Origin: Streptococcus shenyangsis
GTDB taxonomy: Bacteria > Bacillota > Bacilli > Lactobacillales > Streptococcaceae
NCBI RefSeq assembly: GCF_006385785.1
Contig: NZ_VFSH01000007.1
Coordinates: 1-64,000, forward strand
DNA: 64,000 nucleotides
Direction: 5' to 3'
Positions within the stretch are counted from its first letter, which is position 1, and every line of letters begins with the position of its first letter. Shown piece by piece: positions 54,641 to 62,618 of the stretch. The translations under genes and the position numbers were made by a program. Below the pieces are notes generated by a model. It saw nothing but the letters and a program-made list of their open reading frames with translations. It was not told the origin of the DNA and searched no databases.

Positions 54641-55930
54641 TTAATAAACATGTTTAGATACGACTATACTATTTGGTTTTTCAAACTCTCGATTAAGGTA
54701 GGCTTGGTAAGTTCCTGGAGCGATAAATCCTTTGGGTGAGAGGATATCGGTGCCAGCCTGACCGACTATGGTATCAGCCAAGAGCACACAGTTTGTAGAT
54801 AAGACAAAGTAGGATTTAAACTTAGATTTGATAAATTTATAAAGTTCCCCATCTGTCTCATGTCTGATTTTATAAGCGTAGGTGTAGTCTTCCTTACCAT
54901 CACCTGTCATGATTTTATCTGCACTTGGCTCCCATGGAATCGTCAGTTGTTTCAATTCAGCCAACTTTTTCTGAACTGCTTTTTCCATTTCAGGCGTCAA
55001 ATCTATCCCATAACCAAAAAGCGTTTTTTGACTCTCACGTTTACATAGGTCAATGTACTTGTCACGATCACAGAAATATAAGACACCATCTCCTACCATG
55101 CCAAATAAGGTCTCAGAAGACGGATCATAGTTGCCATAAGAAATAACACGGCCTTGATAGCAGATATCCACATGACCAATTGCCGAAAACAGAGAGGTCT
55201 CAGCTGTATGAACAAAAATTTCAAGCTCCGCTGTCTTACCAGACTTCACCATTCCAAGATGGATATCCTCTCTCTCATCAGCATTTTCCTGCATGAATTT
55301 GTTGATTTTTGCTAAAGTTCTTGCAGGGATGAGAGCGGCTAGGACAATAGGTAAGCTAATTCTAATGCGACGTTTGAGATGGTTTTTCCCAATTTCCTCC
55401 TCAAACAAGAAACCATCACGGATATTGGACACACCATAAAGAAAAAAATAAGCCCCTAATACAAAGAGTTGAAAGACAGAATTTCCTGTAGAGGACAAAA
55501 GACTAGTCCCACCAAGAAAAACTAGTACGAGTCCATCTAGTAAGAGACGAAAACGAGGTCGAATTTTGTTTTTGCGGTAGAGAACATAGGTGACAAGGTT
55601 AATACTAGCATGAAAAATCTGATAAACTCCAATCACAAGAGCCAAAATATAAATCGGCACATCCGTCGCAAGATTGGAGCCAAGCAAATATCCCAGCACT
55701 AACAATTTAACCAGTGCAACTCCCAAGGTGTCCGTTGACTGACTTTTTTTGAAAATACGTAATACTAAATCTAAGACCGTTGCTATCCAAGCTAAAAACA
55801 GAACCAGTCGAATAACCTTTACTGGCAACCAAGTCCCCGTGACCATCAAGATGAGACCTAGCAGAACAAACAAGAACCCCTGAGCAAGTAATTTCTTACC
55901 TGTCAGACCTAAAGATAGAATTTTCGCCAT
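54641..55930 (-). CDS. Membrane protein with permuted NlpC/P60-like (papain-like) C-terminal domain
   Basis: A 429-aa protein. Residues about 10-205 hold six to seven hydrophobic segments of DUF308/HdeD type (LLAQGFLFVLLGLILMVTGT, YILALVIGVYQIFHASINLV). Residues 232-429 are soluble. His253 in SAIGHVDICYQGRVISYGN and Cys381 in LSTNCVLLADTIVG give the His-before-Cys order of circularly permuted NlpC/P60 (YiiX/LRAT-like) hydrolases. Members act on lipid, peptide or amide bonds; the substrate is unknown. The start MAKILSLG follows AAAGG; 6 further codons are open. Confidence 0.7.
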   Translation of the reverse strand: MAKILSLGLTGKKLLAQGFLFVLLGLILMVTGTWLPVKVIRLVLFLAWIATVLDLVLRIFKKSQSTDTLGVALVKLLVLGYLLGSNLATDVPIYILALVIGVYQIFHASINLVTYVLYRKNKIRPRFRLLLDGLVLVFLGGTSLLSSTGNSVFQLFVLGAYFFLYGVSNIRDGFLFEEEIGKNHLKRRIRISLPIVLAALIPARTLAKINKFMQENADEREDIHLGMVKSGKTAELEIFVHTAETSLFSAIGHVDICYQGRVISYGNYDPSSETLFGMVGDGVLYFCDRDKYIDLCKRESQKTLFGYGIDLTPEMEKAVQKKLAELKQLTIPWEPSADKIMTGDGKEDYTYAYKIRHETDGELYKFIKSKFKSYFVLSTNCVLLADTIVGQAGTDILSPKGFIAPGTYQAYLNREFEKPNSIVVSKHVY

Positions 55931-56484
55931 ATAAAAACCTTTCAACAATAAAAATTAAACACTCCGATTAAACTGACTAGTAAATAGCCAACACTACAAA
56001 CAGCCTGTGCCAGCAACATATGGTGACTAGAAATGACTGTAGTAATGTCACCATCTTGTCTTATGCACTTCTAAAATTTGTTATATTGATTAGAAGCCAG
56101 AGCTTATAAAAACTAGCTAAACTCGAGAGATAGACACAATTGCGACGAAAAAATGTATAACCAATTCAACTTGTTAAGGTAAGAAAGCATTATTTCCAAT
56201 CTATTAATTATTCATCTATTACCTATTATGACACAATATTCCCTATAGTTCAACTTTTTACTTGTTTTTATATTACACGGACTAAAAAGTTTTCAACAGT
56301 TGATTGCATTTGTTTTAATAAGTTTTAACCTTTCTTGGTTAGATAAAAAAAGAACCATACAGTTTAGAATCTGTATGGTTTTTGCCCCACTTTTGTCCCA
56401 TTTTTAAATCATGACATTGAAAATACCTAAAATCACTTATATTTCAATATTTTTAATTGCTCTCAATATGAAAGTCCTTTCCAA
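55931..56484. other. Non-coding region upstream of the tRNA-Lys 3' scar
   Basis: AT-rich, no convincing gene. It contains a palindrome GAACCATACAG...CTGTATGGTT (56351-56380, terminator-like) followed by the motif GCCCCACTTTTGTCCCATTTT (56384-56404), which repeats at 58061 and less exactly at 52461. Confidence 0.45.
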
Positions 56485-56543
56485 ATCCCTGTAGGGGGCA
56501 TCTAAATACAACAGGAAAAAGCCTTGATTTACAAGGCTTTTTT
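56384..56543 (+). repeat. tRNA-Lys 3'-end scar C with upstream arm
   Basis: Bases 56485-56500 (ATCCCTGTAGGGGGCA) equal the tRNA-Lys T-arm and acceptor 3' end, followed by CATCTAAATACAACAGGAAA and a GCCTTG/CAAGGC terminator, as after the intact tRNA. No tRNA 5' half is present. The 100 bases before it are similar to those before scar D. Confidence 0.8.
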
Positions 56544-56587
56544 GTGTAGTCTTAGCACTAAAAAACGATAGAAAAAACACCCCTTCT

Positions 56588-56640
56588 GAACTGCACCCCA
56601 AAAGTTAGACAGAAAAAACCTAACTTTTGTGGCGCAGTTC
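56588..56640 (+). mobile_element. Solo IS3-type terminal repeat, copy 2
   Basis: GAACTGCACCCCAAAAGTTAG and an inverted arm ending GCGCAGTTC: the same end as at 1-126, in opposite orientation and without a transposase. Confidence 0.75.
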
Positions 56641-56694
56641 ATTCGCGTCACATGAAGTTATTTAAGCATCTCCCTTTTTTTTATTACCATTTTC

Positions 56695-56703
56695 TGTTAT
56701 AAT
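56695..56703 (+). promoter_or_regulatory. Extended -10 of ltrA
   Basis: TGTTATAAT (hexamer 56698-56703), 33 bases before the ATG at 56736. Confidence 0.5.
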
Positions 56704-56735
56704 AAATTGTACTTCTAAAATAGAAAGGTCTTAAG

Positions 56736-57880
56736 ATGACAACTCTTATTAAACATAAACGTGTAGAATTTTCAGAACTTTTTATGACCTAGTTTTTGTT
56801 TTTGCAATTTCAAAAGTAACTACTTTAATTGACCATCTTCATAACGGTATTTTGACTTGGAATTCTTTCCTTGATTTTTTCATTGCTACTTTGTTTCTCA
56901 TCGATTCCTGGATGATTCAAACCGATTATACCAATCGCTATGGAAAGAACTCTTTATTTAACATAGTAATCATGTTTATCAAAATGGGAATTTTACTCTT
57001 TATAGCCAATATGATTGGACCTGATTGGCAACAATATTTTCATTATCTCTGTTGGGCTATTGGTACATTAACCCTTACCTTATTTTTTCAATATTTGGTT
57101 GAATTTTTTAGAAAATCAACCGATGATGCTAATCGGGAAAGTATCAAAGGTTTTCTATGGATAACAGGTCTAGGAAGTTTAGGAGTCTATCTAGCAGCTC
57201 TTCTTCCTATTTACCTTAGAGTCTATATCTTATTTGCTAGTATTCTGCTAACATTTATTATGCCAAGTATCTTGCTTAATAAAGATAAGCATTACCAGGT
57301 AAATCTCCCCCATTTAATCGAGCGTATCTCCCTTCTTGTCATTATTATGTTTGGAGAGATGATTACGGAGCTAGCTAACTTCTTTACAATCGAGAATTTC
57401 TCGATTTATTCGGTTCTTTATTTCATTATTATGATTTCTCTGTTCTTGTTTTATTTTGGTCAATTCGACCATGCTATTGATGAAAAATCTAATCAAAAGA
57501 GACTATTTCTAATTTACAGTCACTATCCTATTTTCATTGGACTTCTTATGATGACCGTTTCGATGAGTTTTCTTCAGAATCCTGAAGCTAATCGTCTCTT
57601 TGCAACCAGCTTCTCTTATATCGGATTTGGCCTCTTCCAAGCTGCTGTCCTAGCAAATGGGCCCTATAACAAACACTATCTTCGCTATTCGAAAAGTTAC
57701 TACTGTGTCCAAGCTACACTCTATCTGGCTGCCTTGATTCTCTCTTTAATCTTTGCTTCTAATCCTATAATAGTAGTAAGTATTACAACCATTTTAGCTC
57801 TAGCTATAGCTATTCATTCTATTTATTTTTATATGACACAGACTAAAAAACATTCCACACCTTACTGGGAGTTGTTTTAA
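56736..57880 (+). pseudogene. ltrA: LtrA-family (low temperature requirement A) membrane protein, frameshifted
   Basis: The start MTTLIKHKRVEFSELF fits the LtrA N terminus. The family continues FYDLVFVFAISKVT, and that exact peptide is encoded in the next frame. Five T bases at 56779-56783 are one short, so translation meets TAG within three codons. The frame then stays open for the rest (GRNSLFNIVIMF..., about eight TM segments) to 57880. With one base restored the protein would be about 381 aa. It has an extended -10 promoter and GAAAGG ribosome site, so decay is recent. A sequencing error cannot be excluded. Confidence 0.8.
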
Positions 57881-57895
57881 TGAGTTTATAAGATT

Positions 57896-57925
57896 AAAAA
57901 GCTTTGGGAACCAAGGCTTTTTTTT
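57896..57925 (+). terminator. Terminator after ltrA
   Basis: AAAGCTTTGG and CCAAGGCTTT form a stem followed by TTTTTT. Confidence 0.7.
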
Positions 57926-58060
57926 CATTAATTTGTTTTTCCATTTTATCCTCCAATTTGATCTCGCACTGACATTTATTTATAACAAAACTATATATCT
58001 AGAATAGCATAATCATTAGGTATTATAGGTTTTCAAACCAAATACGAGTCATTCGTTTTT

Positions 58061-58232
58061 GCCCCACTTTTGCCCCATTTTTAAATCCTGACATTGAAAA
58101 CACCTAAAAGTATTTCCCTAAAATCAGCTATATTTCAACATTTTTGTTTATTTTCAATATGAAAAGTTCTTACAAATCCATGTAGGGGGCATCTACATAC
58201 AACAGGAAAAGCCTTGGAATCAAGGTTTTTTT
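58061..58232 (+). repeat. tRNA-Lys 3'-end scar D with upstream arm
   Basis: ATCCATGTAGGGGGCATCTA (58176 on) repeats the tRNA-Lys end with one change, and a GCCTTGG/CAAGG terminator follows. Upstream GCCCCACTTTTGCCCCATTT and TGACATTGAAAACACCTAAA parallel scar C. Confidence 0.8.
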
Positions 58233-58315
58233 CGTATCTTCTACAAAAAAAGCAAGAGTTTTAGAGGACTATGACTCTAGATGTACATTTTACTTAAATG
58301 ACTGAAGGTCTTTTC

Positions 58316-58372
58316 TTAATAAAAACACCCCAAAAATTAGATTTTTTCTGTCTAACTTTTGAGGTACAGTTC
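58316..58372 (-). mobile_element. Solo IS3-type terminal repeat, copy 3
   Basis: AATAAAAACACCCCAAAAAT through GAGGTACAGTTC matches the end at 71-126 with a few changes and the same orientation. No transposase adjoins it. Confidence 0.75.
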
Positions 58373-58405
58373 AAAACGCGAAATAGCATTTTTTATTTTA
58401 GGTTA

Positions 58406-59884
58406 CTAATCTAATCGAATAAACATCATGGCATTTAACAAAGATATGAGTGAGACCGTGTTTATATTATTTGAATAGATCAGTCTCTTATTTTCAATCG
58501 GAGGAATAATAAAATTAGAAATGATGATATCATAAGGCGATTCTTCTAAAGATTCCTTTGATAATTCTAATTCAGTCCAAACTTCAAGTTCAAAATTGTT
58601 GCTGCAATAATAAGAAAGTGTCTCTGCAACGGATTTTGCATGATACTGATCAAAATTACTCATAACCAGAACCTTCAGCTTTGGCTGATTTTGTAGTAGA
58701 TTAAGCACCAAATGTTTGGTATGAGTGATGAAGGTATAAGATAGATGATTTACCATCATTGAACTAGAACAAACTTCAAGAGTCTCTAAATAATGAGAAA
58801 GCTCTTTTTTTACATCTGAAACAAATTTAGGAAAAATATTTTGAAAATTCCTGATTGTATTGCCTTTTTGATCAAATAAAATAAACTCAGTAGACAACTC
58901 TTGACGATACAGATGTGCGGTATTATGCAGATGCCAAATCAGATTATCCTTATTCTCAATCTCAATCTGATACTTGACTGAAATCTGATCAATAAAATCA
59001 CTCAATAGATGGTAAGATTTTTCAACATAGCTATCCTTTTTTACGCATTTCATAAAGAGACTTTCATCTATGAAAAACATTTTTTGAAAGTAAGACACAA
59101 ATAATTGGCAAACAACTTCTTCATCTAAAGAGAGATTGTATTCTGACTCAAAACTCTGAGCAACACCTTCTATTCCTTCTGCCTGCATCAAAGCATCCAA
59201 ACTTTGGTCGTTAAAAGAATCTTTCTCTATTTCCATAAAATGACCAAACTTTATTCGATATAGATTAGTAACCAGGAGCAACTTTAGCATTCTATGAGTT
59301 GACAAATTCATTGGAAAGCTTGTTTCCTTATAAACCAATTCTAACAATTGAGATAGGGGCTCTGATGAAAAATTTTCAAATGGCCATTCTAGGAAATAAT
59401 ATTTTTCTGAAAAATATTGTGCAAAAAAGTAACGAATGTCTCTCTCATTTCCAATGATTTGAACAGGGGTCAGAATAATTTCAAATTGAAATTGCTTTTT
59501 AATCACTTTATTGACTTGGCTAATGATACGATAGAGCGAAGATGAACTGATATAAAATTCTTTACAAATACTCTCAGCTTGACAACCTTCATTAAAGAAG
59601 ATAAATTCTAAAATCGAAAAATGAGTTGAATGCTTAAAGAAATGATGGTAAACCATTTCAATATCACTATCATCGGTATTAATAATGCGTATACCATTAG
59701 TAGAAGAATGAAAAATCAAGTCAGGAAAAGCAGATTTAACATGGGATAGATCATCTTTGACTGCACGTTCTGTACAATTTAGTAACTCTGCTAGTTCAGA
59801 ACGATGAAACCATTGTTTATGTTCAAATAATAATTCTAATAATTCTAATTGCCTATGACTTTTTTTAGATAATAAATCTCTCAT
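58406..59884 (-). CDS. mgaSpn: Mga/AtxA-family virulence regulator MgaSpn
   Basis: A 492-aa regulator. The N-terminal winged-helix domains (residues about 6-60, LELLELLFEHKQWFHRSELA and AELLNCTERAVKDDLSHVKS; about 70-125, SICKEFYISSSSLYRIISQV) are followed by two PRD-like domains (about 170-390) and an EIIB-like C terminus (about 400-490, LKVLVMSNFDQYHAKSVAE). It closely matches what I know of pneumococcal MgaSpn, which binds curved DNA between its own promoter and the next operon and activates that operon. The same divergent layout is present here. Phosphorylation at PRD histidines is likely but unproven. Confidence 0.9.
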   Translation of the reverse strand: MRDLLSKKSHRQLELLELLFEHKQWFHRSELAELLNCTERAVKDDLSHVKSAFPDLIFHSSTNGIRIINTDDSDIEMVYHHFFKHSTHFSILEFIFFNEGCQAESICKEFYISSSSLYRIISQVNKVIKKQFQFEIILTPVQIIGNERDIRYFFAQYFSEKYYFLEWPFENFSSEPLSQLLELVYKETSFPMNLSTHRMLKLLLVTNLYRIKFGHFMEIEKDSFNDQSLDALMQAEGIEGVAQSFESEYNLSLDEEVVCQLFVSYFQKMFFIDESLFMKCVKKDSYVEKSYHLLSDFIDQISVKYQIEIENKDNLIWHLHNTAHLYRQELSTEFILFDQKGNTIRNFQNIFPKFVSDVKKELSHYLETLEVCSSSMMVNHLSYTFITHTKHLVLNLLQNQPKLKVLVMSNFDQYHAKSVAETLSYYCSNNFELEVWTELELSKESLEESPYDIIISNFIIPPIENKRLIYSNNINTVSLISLLNAMMFIRLD

Positions 59885-59928
59885 GAATGTCTTTCTCTCT
59901 TTATAAATTATCGGATTTCACCTCTTGC

Positions 59929-59937
59929 ATTATACCA
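59929..59937 (-). promoter_or_regulatory. mgaSpn promoter, extended -10
   Basis: The complement reads TGGTATAAT, an extended -10, 45 bases before the mgaSpn ATG. The -35 match is weak. Confidence 0.6.
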
Positions 59938-60129
59938 CAAAGAATAGGTATGGCATGCTATAACGACTTTTACTAAGATCCTTTATTTCGTATAGTAATA
60001 CTACGGGGGCAATATATAAACAATTTTCTTATTTTACCGTCTATTGAGGGCGTGAATACAGAATCAAATTCAAGTCGAAAGATTATATTTTTAAATTTAA
60101 AAATTATATAATAGCAACAATCAAAGAAT

Positions 60130-60158
60130 TTGATTTTTTTATATTAAAATTATATAAT
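60130..60158 (+). promoter_or_regulatory. Upstream promoter of the GlsB-Gls24 operon
   Basis: TTGATT (60130-60135), 17 bases, TATAAT (60153-60158), built from the junction of repeat units 1 and 2. Confidence 0.65.
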
Positions 60159-60169
60159 AATCAAAATAA

Positions 60170-60198
60170 TTGATTATTTTATATTAAAATTATACAAT
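60170..60198 (+). promoter_or_regulatory. Downstream promoter of the GlsB-Gls24 operon
   Basis: TTGATT (60170-60175), 17 bases, TACAAT (60193-60198), built from the junction of repeat units 2 and 3, 61 bases before the first ATG. Confidence 0.6.
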
Positions 60199-60258
60199 AG
60201 CAATAATCAAAGGAATTGATTTATTTTTTGATATTAAAATAAAAAAGGAGGGTAAGCA

Positions 60259-60495
60259 ATGTTGTGATCTATCATTGCTGGAGGTCTTATTGGACTTGTA
60301 GCAGGTAGAATCACTAAAAAAGGTAGTTCTATGGGAATCGTCGCAAATGTATTCGCTGGTTTAGTCGGGTCATCTGTAGGACAATCCCTTTTAGGTAGTT
60401 GGGGCCCATCCATCGCTGGAATGGCCTTGATCCCATCTATTGCAGGAGCAGCAATTGTTGTTACTGTAGTATCATTCTTTACAGGTAAAAAATAA
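60259..60495 (+). pseudogene. GlsB/YeaQ/YmgE-family protein with TGA at codon 3
   Basis: After GGAGGGTAAGCA the ATG at 60259 is followed by TTG and then TGA (60265-60267), where a Trp (TGG) would be expected. The rest is open and reads SIIAGGLIGLVAGRITKKGS through SWGPSIAGMALIPSIAG to a KK end, a 78-codon transglycosylase-associated (GlsB) membrane protein with three TM segments. No in-frame start lies near, so it is either inactivated, read through, or carries a sequencing error. It is the first gene of the operon. Confidence 0.8.
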
Positions 60496-60571
60496 TTACT
60501 TGTAGAATAAACTATTTTTAAATAGATTAGACGGGTAAAAATAGTTTAATGTTAAATCGAAAGGATTGTAT

Positions 60572-61144
60572 ATGTCAAAAACAAAGAAAATACTTTTAAT
60601 TATTTTCTGTATTTTAATCTTGACAATTTTCCTTCCTGTTTTGATAGATTATCATCAAGTTAGTGATCTAGGCATTCAGCTATTTAGCTGGAGACAGAAT
60701 CATTTCGTTGAATTTTATCTCTCTAGATATATATTCTGGGGGATAGTGGCTCTATCAACTTTAGTTTTGTTATCGATGTTAGTTGTGTTATTTTATCCTA
60801 AACGTTATTTGGAAATTCAACTTGAAACTAAAAACGATACATTGAAATTAAAGAATTCTGCAATCGAAGGTTTTGTTAGAAGTTTGGTGAGTGATCATGG
60901 ATTGATCAAGAACCCAACTGTTCATGTAAATTTACGAAAAAATAAATGTTTCGTTCATGTAGAAGGTAAAATTCTTCCTTCGGACAACATCGCTGACAGA
61001 TGCCAACTAATTCAAAATGAAATAACTAATGGATTGAAGCAGTTTTTTGGTATTGAGCGTCAGGTTAAACTAGAAGTTCTAGTAAAAGACTACCAGCCTA
61101 AACCAAAACCTCAAAACAAAAAGACTGTTAGTCGTGTGAAGTAA
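60572..61144 (+). CDS. amaP: Alkaline-shock response membrane anchor AmaP
   Basis: A 190-aa protein with two N-terminal TM segments (ILLIIFCILILTIFLPVLID and FWGIVALSTLVLLSMLVVLF), then a cytoplasmic domain (about 80-178) and a basic tail (KPKPQNKKTVSRVK). AmaP anchors Asp23/Gls24-family proteins to the membrane in Staphylococcus; the same pairing is expected with the Gls24 gene downstream. The ATG at 60572 follows AAAGGA. It is in the MgaSpn-linked operon. Confidence 0.85.
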   Translation: MSKTKKILLIIFCILILTIFLPVLIDYHQVSDLGIQLFSWRQNHFVEFYLSRYIFWGIVALSTLVLLSMLVVLFYPKRYLEIQLETKNDTLKLKNSAIEGFVRSLVSDHGLIKNPTVHVNLRKNKCFVHVEGKILPSDNIADRCQLIQNEITNGLKQFFGIERQVKLEVLVKDYQPKPKPQNKKTVSRVK

Positions 61145-61155
61145 GGAAGTAAAAA

Positions 61156-61326
61156 ATGGAATGGCTTAAACAATATCGATATCCAATAATCGCAGGTCTC
61201 ATAGGCGTATTTCTCGCTTGTTTGATTATCTCCTTTGGCTTCTTCAAAACAATATTTGTATTGATTTTAGGAGCACTGGGAGTTGCAGCTGGATTATATA
61301 TCGAAAAAAACTATATAGATAAATAA
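61156..61326 (+). CDS. DUF2273 small membrane protein
   Basis: A 56-codon gene (MEWLKQYRYPIIAGLIGVFL start) with two TM segments (IIAGLIGVFLACLIISFGFF and IFVLILGALGVAAGLYI) and a charged end (EKNYIDK). It is the DUF2273 family, which always travels with amaP and asp23/gls24. GGAAG lies 9 bases before the ATG. It lies 11 bp after amaP. It probably helps organise the Asp23-type membrane complex; no catalytic function is expected. Confidence 0.85.
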   Translation: MEWLKQYRYPIIAGLIGVFLACLIISFGFFKTIFVLILGALGVAAGLYIEKNYIDK

Positions 61327-61356
61327 AAATTACTAATTTAATTAAAGGAGTTTCAT

Positions 61357-61965
61357 ATGTCAAACGAAAAAAACATTAACACTAACGTAGAAAAGAAAGA
61401 TGCTACTGCTGTAGCTCACGAAATCAAAGGGGAACTTACTTACGAAGATAAAGTTATCCAAAAAATCATTGGTCTGTCACTAGAAAACGTTTCAGGTCTT
61501 TTGGGAATCGACGGTGGTTTCTTCTCAAATCTTAAAGAAAAAATCGTTAACAGCGATGACGTAACAAGTGGTGTTAACGTAGAAGTTGGTAAAACACAAG
61601 TTGCAGTTGACTTAAACATTATTGCTGAGTATCAAAAAAATGTTCCAGCTTTATATTCAGAAATCAGAGAAATCGTATCTTCAGAAGTTGCTAAAATGAC
61701 TGACTTGGAAGTTGTTGAAATCAACGTAAACGTTGTCGACATCAAAACTAAAGAACAACATGAAGCAGACTCAGTAAGCCTTCAAGATCGCGTATCTGAC
61801 GTTGCTGAATCAACAGGAGAATTCGCTTCAGAACAATTCGAAAAAGCTAAATCTGGTCTTGGATCTGGTTTCTCAACTGTTCAAGAAAAAGTTAGCGAAG
61901 GTGTAGAAGCTGTTAAAGGTGCAGCAACTGGTGTAGTATCTCACGAAAAAACTCGTGTAAACTAA
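61357..61965 (+). CDS. Asp23/Gls24-family envelope stress protein
   Basis: A 202-aa soluble protein. The Asp23 domain spans residues about 20-130 (LTYEDKVIQKIIGLSLENVS, GVNVEVGKTQVAVDLNIIAE, VPALYSEIREIVSSEVAKMT). The C-terminal 70 residues are alpha-helical and Ala/Glu/Lys-rich (SEQFEKAKSGLGSGFSTVQE). The family responds to cell-envelope and alkaline stress and binds AmaP. AAAGGAG precedes the ATG. The highly codon-biased, long reading frame suggests strong expression. Confidence 0.9.
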   Translation: MSNEKNINTNVEKKDATAVAHEIKGELTYEDKVIQKIIGLSLENVSGLLGIDGGFFSNLKEKIVNSDDVTSGVNVEVGKTQVAVDLNIIAEYQKNVPALYSEIREIVSSEVAKMTDLEVVEINVNVVDIKTKEQHEADSVSLQDRVSDVAESTGEFASEQFEKAKSGLGSGFSTVQEKVSEGVEAVKGAATGVVSHEKTRVN

Positions 61966-61995
61966 GATAAAATAAATATAACAGGAGAAATTATC

Positions 61996-62199
61996 ATGTC
62001 AGTAGAAGAAAAGTTAAATCAAGCTAAAGGTTCTATTAAAGAAGGTGTTGGGAAAGCCATCGGTGATGAAAAATTGGAAAAAGAAGGAGCAGCTGAAAAA
62101 GTTGTTTCTAAAGTAAAAGAAGTTGCTGAAGATGCCAAAGACGCTGTAGAAGGTGCTGTAGAAGGTATCAAAAACATGTTGAGTGGCGACAATAAATAA
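61996..62199 (+). CDS. CsbD-family stress protein
   Basis: A 67-aa hydrophilic protein with the CsbD pattern: [20 protein letters not shown], then [20 protein letters not shown] and a low-complexity helical tail ([20 protein letters not shown]). Members are general-stress proteins of unknown mechanism. It ends the GlsB-AmaP-DUF2273-Gls24-CsbD operon, and a strong terminator follows. AGGAG lies 8 bases before the ATG. Confidence 0.9.
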   Translation: MSVEEKLNQAKGSIKEGVGKAIGDEKLEKEGAAEKVVSKVKEVAEDAKDAVEGAVEGIKNMLSGDNK

Positions 62200-62270
62200 G
62201 GATAAAAGTTACTTTATCTTTTTAGTAACATTAGTCAAAAGAGTCTGAGTCAATATGATTCTCAGAAAAC

Positions 62271-62310
62271 AAAAAGCTAGAGATTTCCAATTGCGGAACT
62301 CTAGCTTTTT
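62271..62310 (+). terminator. Terminator of the Gls24 operon
   Basis: AAAAAGCTAGAG (62271-62282) pairs perfectly with CTCTAGCTTTTT (62299-62310). Confidence 0.9.
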
Positions 62311-62312
62311 AA

Positions 62313-62618
62313 TTTCACCTCTTTCTCTTATTATATTTCAGCAGGTTATTGACCATGAGTACGAATCCCATGTCAATTCTCACTTTACGCTTACCTCTCA
62401 GATGACATCTCTTATAACCAAGCAAACCTTTATCTGCCCAAAGACAGATTTCATATCAATCTTACGTTTAGCGAAAATTTGTCTACCCTTGGAAGATAAA
62501 AGTGTCTGATATTCTTTAGTTTTTAAACACTGGTAACGTTCATTCATATACAGTCCCTTTTGAGGAGCTGATTCAGGTTCATCATCGCAGTCAACATTGA
62601 TTTCAAGGCTGTTTGCTT
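62313..62618 (-). pseudogene. Degenerate IS1182-like transposase C-terminal fragment
   Basis: On the leftward strand the pieces ERYQCLKTKEYQTLLSSKGR, then FAKRKIDMKSVFGQIK and, after a one-base frameshift near 62420, GYKRCHLRGKRKVRIDMGFV with LMVNNLLKYN, match the C-terminal region of IS1182-type DDE transposases (KRKIDVEPVFGQIK / RGKRKVRIDMGLVLM). Upstream the sequence is a further transposon-type fragment with frame breaks. It is a relic, not a functional element. Confidence 0.7.

Larger units (their letters stand above)
60098..60231 (+). repeat. Tandem AT-rich repeats carrying promoter-like elements
   Basis: Three imperfect units of about 40-50 bp, each with AAAATTATA(TA/CA)AT, then CAATAATCAAA-like bases and an AATTGATT block. 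TATAAT-like hexamers sit at 60107, 60153 and 60193. The A/T tracts suggest intrinsically curved DNA. Confidence 0.8.

Noticed and set aside
55931..56343. Small genes in the gap after the permuted-papain gene
   Set aside because: No frame of useful length with a ribosome site; at most weak palindromes.
56384..56484. A complete integrase gene near the tRNA scars
   Set aside because: Only a short stretch resembling an integrase 3' end is present, with stops in all frames nearby.
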